NCBI GenBank assembly: GCA_031262005.1
Contig: JAISIO010000071.1
Coordinates: 1-28,814, forward strand
Reading direction: 5' to 3'
DNA from: Bacteroidales bacterium
Lineage (GTDB): Bacteria; Bacteroidota; Bacteroidia; Bacteroidales; UBA1715
DNA length: 28,814 bases
The notes under the pieces were generated by a model that saw only the letters and a list, made by a program, of their open reading frames with translations, was not told where the DNA came from and did no database searches. The translations under genes were made by a program, and so were the position numbers. Shown here piece after piece: positions 24,522 to 28,814 of the stretch; positions within the stretch are counted from its first letter, which is position 1; the number at the start of each line of letters is the position of its first letter.

Positions 24522-25143
24522 TGATTTTCGACAAGCGAAAAGAAACTTAAAACCTGTTATCTCATTTGTGGTTGATGGCAAGTGTGAGCTTTGGTATTTG
24601 CAAAAAATGGAAGAAAAGGTGAGAGGAAAAAAGAATGTAAACTTTTCTTTTAATCCCAAATTACCACAAAATAAGAAACTTAAAGATCAACACATTTTGG
24701 TTAAGGAACTTTCAAAAACAAGTGAAAAAGTATTTTGGATTATTGATTTTGACACAATTCTGAAAGAAACTCGCGAGACCAAAAAGGGGAATAAAACTCT
24801 TTTGCAAGAATTTCAAGAATTGTATGATAGATGTAAGAAAAGCAAAAATATAACTATTATTGTCAATAATCCTTGTTTGGAATTTTGGTTTTTACAACAT
24901 TTCGAAGCGACATCAAAACATTTTGAAACATACGAACAGTTGGAAAAATCGCTAAAAAAATATTTGCCTGATTATGAAAAGACAGAAAAATACTACAAAA
25001 ACTCACGAAAAAACATTTATCAAAAATTATATGAATATCTACCAACAGCAATAGAAAATACAGAAAACAAACAATTTGTATTTGAAAATATTCAAGAAGG
25101 AATAACAGAAATGTACAAAATTTTCAAAGAATTAGATTTATAA
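24508..25143 (+). CDS. RloB-like protein, partner of the AAA ATPase
   Basis: This 211-aa protein is RloB-like. Family marks are the DGKCELWYL strand with E27, then FWIIDFDT with D80 and D82, and the NPCLEFWFLQHF motif at 121-132. The E...DxD arrangement resembles a TOPRIM fold, so a nuclease role is possible. In RloAB and AbiL systems the partner of an AAA ATPase carries this domain, so the pair resembles a two-gene ATPase-plus-effector module. The frame is open from a GTG at 24481; the ATG at 24508 is preferred because the conserved part starts there. It overlaps the upstream gene by 14 nt, so translation is coupled. The DUF2148 gene begins 12 nt after the stop. Confidence 0.85.
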   Translation: MKKNNDFRQAKRNLKPVISFVVDGKCELWYLQKMEEKVRGKKNVNFSFNPKLPQNKKLKDQHILVKELSKTSEKVFWIIDFDTILKETRETKKGNKTLLQEFQELYDRCKKSKNITIIVNNPCLEFWFLQHFEATSKHFETYEQLEKSLKKYLPDYEKTEKYYKNSRKNIYQKLYEYLPTAIENTENKQFVFENIQEGITEMYKIFKELDL

Positions 25144-25155
25144 ACACACAGTATT

Positions 25156-25689
25156 ATGACAACACTCAACGAACAAACAATAATCCGCCAAACGGTGCTA
25201 AACGTAGCGCAATTAATGGTAACGGCGGCAATTACGGCTCCCAAAGGACGAGGAATTTCGCACTTGCATACGTGCATAGTTGTAGATGAAGATAAACAGG
25301 CGGTAATTGAACAAATGCGTTCCTTAGCCAAAGAATTTTCGCTGCCCAGTTTTGAACGCGATGCTCGCAATCTTGAAAACGCCGATGCGTTGGTGCTTTT
25401 AGGTACTGCGTTAGAACCTATGGGATTGAAACTGTGCGGTATGTGCGGATTTGAAAATTGTGACGCAAAACGGAAACAACCGCACATTCCGTGCGTGTTT
25501 AATCCCGGCGATTTGGGTATTGCTCTTGGCTCGGCAGTAAGTGTGGCTATGGACAATCGTATTGACAACAGAATATTGTATTCGGCAGGGCAAGCCGCAT
25601 TGCGTATGGGAATTTTTCCGCCTGAGGTAAAAATAATTTACGGAGTGGCACTAAGCGTGAGTAAGAAAAATATCTTCTTTGACAGATAA
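25156..25689 (+). CDS. DUF2148 ferredoxin-like domain protein
   Basis: This 177-aa protein is a member of the DUF2148 family, annotated in databases as containing a ferredoxin-like domain, with no known reaction. Four cysteines with family spacing are seen: C94 and C97 (KLCGMCGFENC), C102 and C113 (IPCVFNPGDLGIA), likely holding an iron-sulfur cluster. GRGISHLHTCIV near residue 31 and GIALGSAVSVAMDN near 121 are also typical. It starts 12 nt after the RloB-like gene and could be read from the same transcript, though its function seems unrelated. Its last 39 nt overlap the convergent ldcA gene. Confidence 0.88.
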   Translation: MTTLNEQTIIRQTVLNVAQLMVTAAITAPKGRGISHLHTCIVVDEDKQAVIEQMRSLAKEFSLPSFERDARNLENADALVLLGTALEPMGLKLCGMCGFENCDAKRKQPHIPCVFNPGDLGIALGSAVSVAMDNRIDNRILYSAGQAALRMGIFPPEVKIIYGVALSVSKKNIFFDR

Positions 25690-26574
25690 TTTCGCTTTGT
25701 CTTTATCAATACGTAACGAATAGCTTTGTCCTATAACAAAGGCTTCGTTTTCGGCTCCATGCCCCGAAGGGAAATCGAAAGCGATGGGGAAATCATATTC
25801 TTTGCACGTGTCGGTAATCAGTTGTTCAATTGACATTCCGTAGGTATCAACACCTTGTTTCATATTGGTCATTCCACCCACAATTAAGCCTGCAAGCTGT
25901 GACAGTATGCCAGCAAGTTTCAGATTTTGCAGCATTCTATCAATATGGTACACATATTCGTTCAAATCTTCAATAAAAAGTATGGCGTTGCGGTAATCGT
26001 ATTCCAGCGAAAGCCCACGAATGCTATACAATACCGATAGATTTCCGCCGACTAATCGCCCCTGTGCGCAGCCCAATTTATTGCAATTGTTTGCTTGCCA
26101 TTCAATATTTTTTCGTGTGCCAAAAATTGCGTTGCGCAACGATTGCAGCGACTCGGCATGAATTGTCTCAAAATTTTTCGGCATTGCACCGTGAATACTT
26201 GCCACGCTAAGAGTATTTATTTTGGAGTGAAAAACGGTAATATCGCTAAAACCTATAATCCATTTCGGGTTTTGCAAAAATGCCGTATAATCGAGTTGTT
26301 CCACAATGCGGATTGCGCCATACCCTCCTCGCGAACAAAATATTGCGCGAATTTCCTGACTGTTAAGCGCAGCTTGCATATCGGCGGAACGCTCTTCGTC
26401 GGTGCCGGCAAACACGCCATGACGAGCACACACGTGTGGAGCTGTCCACACCTGCAGACCCCAACTTTCGAGGATTTCTTTGCCTTTGTCGATATACGAA
26501 ACGTCGATAGGTCCCGAAGGCGAAACTATGGCAACGATGTCGCCTGATTGTAAAAATGTGGGAAATGTGGTCAT
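25651..26574 (-). CDS. LD-carboxypeptidase, peptidase family S66
   Basis: This 307-aa enzyme is an S66 LD-carboxypeptidase, which removes the terminal D-alanine from peptidoglycan tetrapeptides during recycling. The catalytic triad is visible: S110 in IIGFSDITVFH, E202 in LFIEDLNEY, and H272 in FPSGHGAENE. The N-terminal VSPSGPID and the RGGYGAIRI motif are family marks. It starts 2 nt after the relE stop, so it is almost certainly co-transcribed with the toxin-antitoxin pair and perhaps translationally coupled. Its 3' end overlaps the DUF2148 gene on the other strand by 39 nt. No signal peptide is seen, so it is cytoplasmic. Confidence 0.94.
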   Translation of the reverse strand: MTTFPTFLQSGDIVAIVSPSGPIDVSYIDKGKEILESWGLQVWTAPHVCARHGVFAGTDEERSADMQAALNSQEIRAIFCSRGGYGAIRIVEQLDYTAFLQNPKWIIGFSDITVFHSKINTLSVASIHGAMPKNFETIHAESLQSLRNAIFGTRKNIEWQANNCNKLGCAQGRLVGGNLSVLYSIRGLSLEYDYRNAILFIEDLNEYVYHIDRMLQNLKLAGILSQLAGLIVGGMTNMKQGVDTYGMSIEQLITDTCKEYDFPIAFDFPSGHGAENEAFVIGQSYSLRIDKDKAKLSVKEDIFLTHA

Positions 26575-26576
26575 GG

Positions 26577-26843
26577 TTATCTGTATAATTGTGAATGTGA
26601 GTCTATTGCAACAAATACAACAACAATGTGATTAGGGGTCTTTTCGTAATAATGAAGCCGCAAATCGCCGCCAACACTGATAGAACGGAATTGTGATAAA
26701 TTCCCTTGTAATTGATGATTTCGTAATTGACTTGCAAATGGGTCTTTTTTAAATACTTGCAAAGCAATAATTACTCCTTCTTGTTCTCGTTTTCTGAGTT
26801 TTTCAAATTGTTTAGTGAAATTTTTGTGATATTCTATCTTCAT
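26577..26843 (-). CDS. RelE/YafQ-type toxin
   Basis: This 88-aa protein is a RelE/YafQ-family toxin, expected to be a ribosome-dependent mRNA endonuclease. Typical marks are the N-terminal helices (KNFTKQFEKLRKRE), the stretch LRNHQLQGNLSQFRSISVGGD followed by LRLHYY, and the C-terminal DSHSQLY, where the histidine corresponds to the active-site region. It overlaps the antitoxin gene by 4 nt (ATGA). It is followed after 2 nt by ldcA. Confidence 0.88.
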   Translation of the reverse strand: MKIEYHKNFTKQFEKLRKREQEGVIIALQVFKKDPFASQLRNHQLQGNLSQFRSISVGGDLRLHYYEKTPNHIVVVFVAIDSHSQLYR

Positions 26844-27127
26844 TTCATTAAACTTTTTAAATAATCAAATCCCTCTTGATTGTCGGAAAAATGCAATACG
26901 TTGGTATCATTGTCAATGTCTTTTTGCAAAGCAAGTAAATTGTCGGTAAATTCGTTTGACGGATTGTTGTACCCAATTGTAAAAGGAATTGACTGTGTTT
27001 GTTTTACTTTAATCAGAAACATACGAATAGCCGTAGAAATGTCTAAACCAAAATCATTCAAAATTCTTTCGGCACTTTCTTTTATTTCCAAAGGAACTTT
27101 CGATTGAACTAATGCAGTGTTTTTCAT
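26840..27127 (-). CDS. RelB/DinJ-type antitoxin
   Basis: This 95-aa protein is a RelB/DinJ-family antitoxin with an N-terminal ribbon-helix-helix DNA-binding part: VQSKVPLEIKESAERILNDF followed by GLDISTAIRMFLIKVKQT. The C-terminal part (about 55-95) should wrap the toxin. The frame is open to 27172, but the ATG at 27127 matches the family start and lies inside an inverted repeat likely to be its own operator. The 4-nt overlap with the toxin gene gives translational coupling. Confidence 0.88.
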   Translation of the reverse strand: MKNTALVQSKVPLEIKESAERILNDFGLDISTAIRMFLIKVKQTQSIPFTIGYNNPSNEFTDNLLALQKDIDNDTNVLHFSDNQEGFDYLKSLMK

Positions 27128-27178
27128 ACAATATGTTGTTTTTGTATTTAATTGTATGCAAATATAATACAAATTTGT
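27125..27178 (-). promoter_or_regulatory. Antitoxin promoter and operator
   Basis: Inverted repeat CATACAAT (27125-27132) / ATTGTATG (27151-27158) straddles the antitoxin start. A second pair TTGTATT (27142-27148) / AATACAA (27166-27172) and the palindrome ACAAATTTGT (27169-27178) follow. The minus-strand -7 box TATATTTGC is at 27158-27166, inside these repeats, so RelB binding would block it. The remaining 27179-27450 spacer has no gene apart from the metG promoter and a short repeat. Confidence 0.65.
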
Positions 27179-27348
27179 GAAATCAATTAAAAATATGGGA
27201 ATTTAAGAATTTAGAAATGAAAGAATGAAAAAACGTAACTCCTTTAACTTCTCCAACTCCTCAACTTTTCCTCCCCCCCAAAAAACAGATCAATCAATTT
27301 TTTACTACTTTTTAGAATATTGAGTGTGTCGAAGTATCAATTAATTCG

Positions 27349-27356
27349 TATTTTTG
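27349..27356 (+). promoter_or_regulatory. Putative metG promoter, -7 box
   Basis: TATTTTTG matches TAnnTTTG and would give a leader of about 90 nt before the metG ATG at 27451. The -33 element is not clear. Confidence 0.42.
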
Positions 27357-27413
27357 CTTCCTCAAAAAATGATATGAGTACAACGATATGAACTTGTGTT
27401 GTCTCAAATTTCA

Positions 27414-27434
27414 ATTGAATATCTATTGAATATC
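27414..27434. repeat. Short direct repeat in the metG leader
   Basis: ATTGAATATC occurs twice (27414-27423, 27425-27434), 17 nt before the metG ATG. It may be a regulatory or chance repeat. Confidence 0.35.
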
Positions 27435-27450
27435 CTAATATCGAAATAAA

Positions 27451-28814
27451 ATGACAAACTTTAAACGCACAACAATAACAACCGCTCTGCCTTACGCCAA
27501 CGGTCCGGTACACATTGGACACTTAGCCGGAGTATATGTTCCAGCCGATATTTATGCTCGCTATTTGCGCTTGAAAGGCGAAGAAGTGTTGTTGATTGGC
27601 GGTTCGGACGAACACGGCGTGCCAATTACCATAAAGGCTAAAAATGAAGGCATTACGCCGCAAGATGTGGTGGATAGATACCACAACATTATTAAAAATT
27701 CGTTTGAAGAATTTGGAATTACTTTCGATATTTATTCGCGTACAACATCGGAAACGCATAAAAAAACTGCGTCGGAGTTTTTTAAAAACCTGTACGAAAA
27801 GGGTGAGTTTGTGGAAAAAACTTCGGAACAATACTACGACGAAGAAGCAAAACAATTTTTGGCAGACCGTTATATTACAGGCACTTGTCCACATTGTAAA
27901 AACGAAAATGCCTACGGCGACCAATGTGAAGCCTGCGGAACTTCGCTCAATCCGCTGGACTTGATTAATCCGAAATCAACGTTTTCGGGTACAACACCCG
28001 TATTGAAAGAAACAAAACATTGGTATTTGCCTTTGAACAAACACGAGGACTGGCTCAAAGAGTGGATTTTGAAAGAACACAAAGAATGGAAATCAAACGT
28101 ATACGGGCAATGCAAAAGTTGGCTCGATATGGGTTTGCAGCCTCGTGCCGTAACTCGCGATTTGGATTGGGGCGTACCCGTACCTGTGGAAGGTGCCGAG
28201 GGAAAAGTGTTGTATGTGTGGTTTGATGCGCCTATCGGCTATATTTCCAACACTATTGAACTCTTGCCCAACGATTGGGAAAAATGGTGGAAATCCGAGG
28301 ATACGAAGTTGGTGCATTTTATTGGTAAAGACAATATTGTGTTCCACTGTATAATGTTCCCTGCAATGTTGAAAGCCGAAGGAAGTTTTATTTTGCCCGA
28401 AAATGTGCCGGCAAACGAATTCCTCAATTTGGAAGGCGATAAAATTTCAACATCGAAAAATTGGGCTGTGTGGTTGCACGAATATTTGGCTGATTTTCCT
28501 GGCAAACAAGATGTCTTGCGTTATGTACTTACGGCAAATGCTCCCGAAACAAAAGATAACGATTTCACGTGGAAAGATTTTCAGGCACGTAATAATAATG
28601 AATTGGTTGCTATTTTGGGCAATTTTGTAAATCGCACCTTGGTACTTACTTATAAATATTTTGAAGGGAAAGTTCCTGCTCGTGGCACATTTTCGGATTA
28701 TGACAAAGCAACATTGTCGGAATTTGAAAGCGTAAAACAAGAAATGGAAAAACTTTTACAGGTGTATCGTTTCCGTGATGCCTTGAAAGAGGCTATGAAT
28801 TTGGCACGAATAGG
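27451..28814 (+). CDS. metG: Methionine-tRNA ligase, 5' part (runs off the window)
   Basis: MetG charges tRNA(Met) with methionine. The window holds the first 454 codons with no stop, so the gene is cut by the right edge. The class I motifs are HIGH (H21-H24, in NGPVHIGHLAG) and K331-I-S-T-S335, a KMSKS variant frequent in bacterial MetG. One zinc knuckle is seen, C146-x2-C149 and C159-x2-C162, in the connective-peptide region. The catalytic stretch VYVPADIYARYLRLKGEEV and FIGKDNIVFH are typical. The ATG at 27451 is the first in frame and directly precedes the conserved start. A promoter-like box is at 27349-27356. Confidence 0.97.
   Translation, partial: MTNFKRTTITTALPYANGPVHIGHLAGVYVPADIYARYLRLKGEEVLLIGGSDEHGVPITIKAKNEGITPQDVVDRYHNIIKNSFEEFGITFDIYSRTTSETHKKTASEFFKNLYEKGEFVEKTSEQYYDEEAKQFLADRYITGTCPHCKNENAYGDQCEACGTSLNPLDLINPKSTFSGTTPVLKETKHWYLPLNKHEDWLKEWILKEHKEWKSNVYGQCKSWLDMGLQPRAVTRDLDWGVPVPVEGAEGKVLYVWFDAPIGYISNTIELLPNDWEKWWKSEDTKLVHFIGKDNIVFHCIMFPAMLKAEGSFILPENVPANEFLNLEGDKISTSKNWAVWLHEYLADFPGKQDVLRYVLTANAPETKDNDFTWKDFQARNNNELVAILGNFVNRTLVLTYKYFEGKVPARGTFSDYDKATLSEFESVKQEMEKLLQVYRFRDALKEAMNLARI

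Noticed and set aside
27523..27924. Open 133-codon frame antisense to metG
   Set aside because: It is the complement of the conserved MetG catalytic domain and shows no family features.

Overview
The window looks like chromosomal DNA of a low-GC, largely anaerobic or microaerophilic member of the Bacteroidetes, probably the Bacteroidales side. This is an inference from three things. The proteins read as Bacteroidetes-type (SufCD, short phosphatidylserine decarboxylase, CdsA, DUF3108, DUF2148, DUF4143 ATPase, S66 LD-carboxypeptidase). Genes start without strong Shine-Dalgarno sequences. The -7 promoter box known from Bacteroides (TAnnTTTG) recurs a short distance upstream of many starts. No rRNA, tRNA, CRISPR array, transposase or integrase was seen. 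Most of the window is ordinary housekeeping DNA with a few accessory insertions.

Layout, left to right. mutS and a YraN-family gene (+) face a two-gene sufC-sufD unit (-) that lacks sufB and sufS and has an unusually short SufD. A DUF3108 exported protein (-) diverges from a TetR-like regulator and recO (+). A minus-strand cluster, transcribed cdsA > psd > mqnA, covers phospholipid head-group synthesis and the futalosine route to menaquinone. A secreted protein of unknown function (9973-10968, +) follows. Next comes a plus-strand redox unit: rubredoxin (53 aa), flavodiiron protein, and a flavin reductase resembling the flavin domain of high-molecular-weight rubredoxin. Together these suggest an NAD(P)H > flavin reductase > rubredoxin > flavodiiron chain removing O2 or NO. 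A Gfo/Idh/MocA dehydrogenase follows.

A DUF4143 ATPase (14313-15494, -) is bracketed by two related perfect palindromes that contain divergent promoter-like boxes. Left of 19414 on the minus strand are a fused EtfB-EtfA electron transfer flavoprotein and ETF:quinone oxidoreductase, a route for electrons into the quinone pool that may use the menaquinone made through MqnA. The classical thrS-infC-rpmI-rplT operon (-) follows, ending in a clear intrinsic terminator.

An AAA ATPase plus RloB-like pair (23178-25143, +), resembling RloAB/AbiL phage-defence modules, lies between thrS and a DUF2148 iron-sulfur protein gene. Then come an LD-carboxypeptidase (-) directly behind a RelB/RelE-type toxin-antitoxin pair with an inverted-repeat operator, and finally the first 454 codons of metG (+), which runs off the right edge.

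The best leads for something less described are: the split rubredoxin/flavodiiron/flavin reductase unit with its odd 15-nt tandem repeat and long hairpin; the ETF fusion with an extra ~95-residue linker; the palindrome-bracketed ATPase; the RloAB pair; and recurrent 7/14/15-nt-period repeats in spacers. I did not find a system that I can call clearly new.
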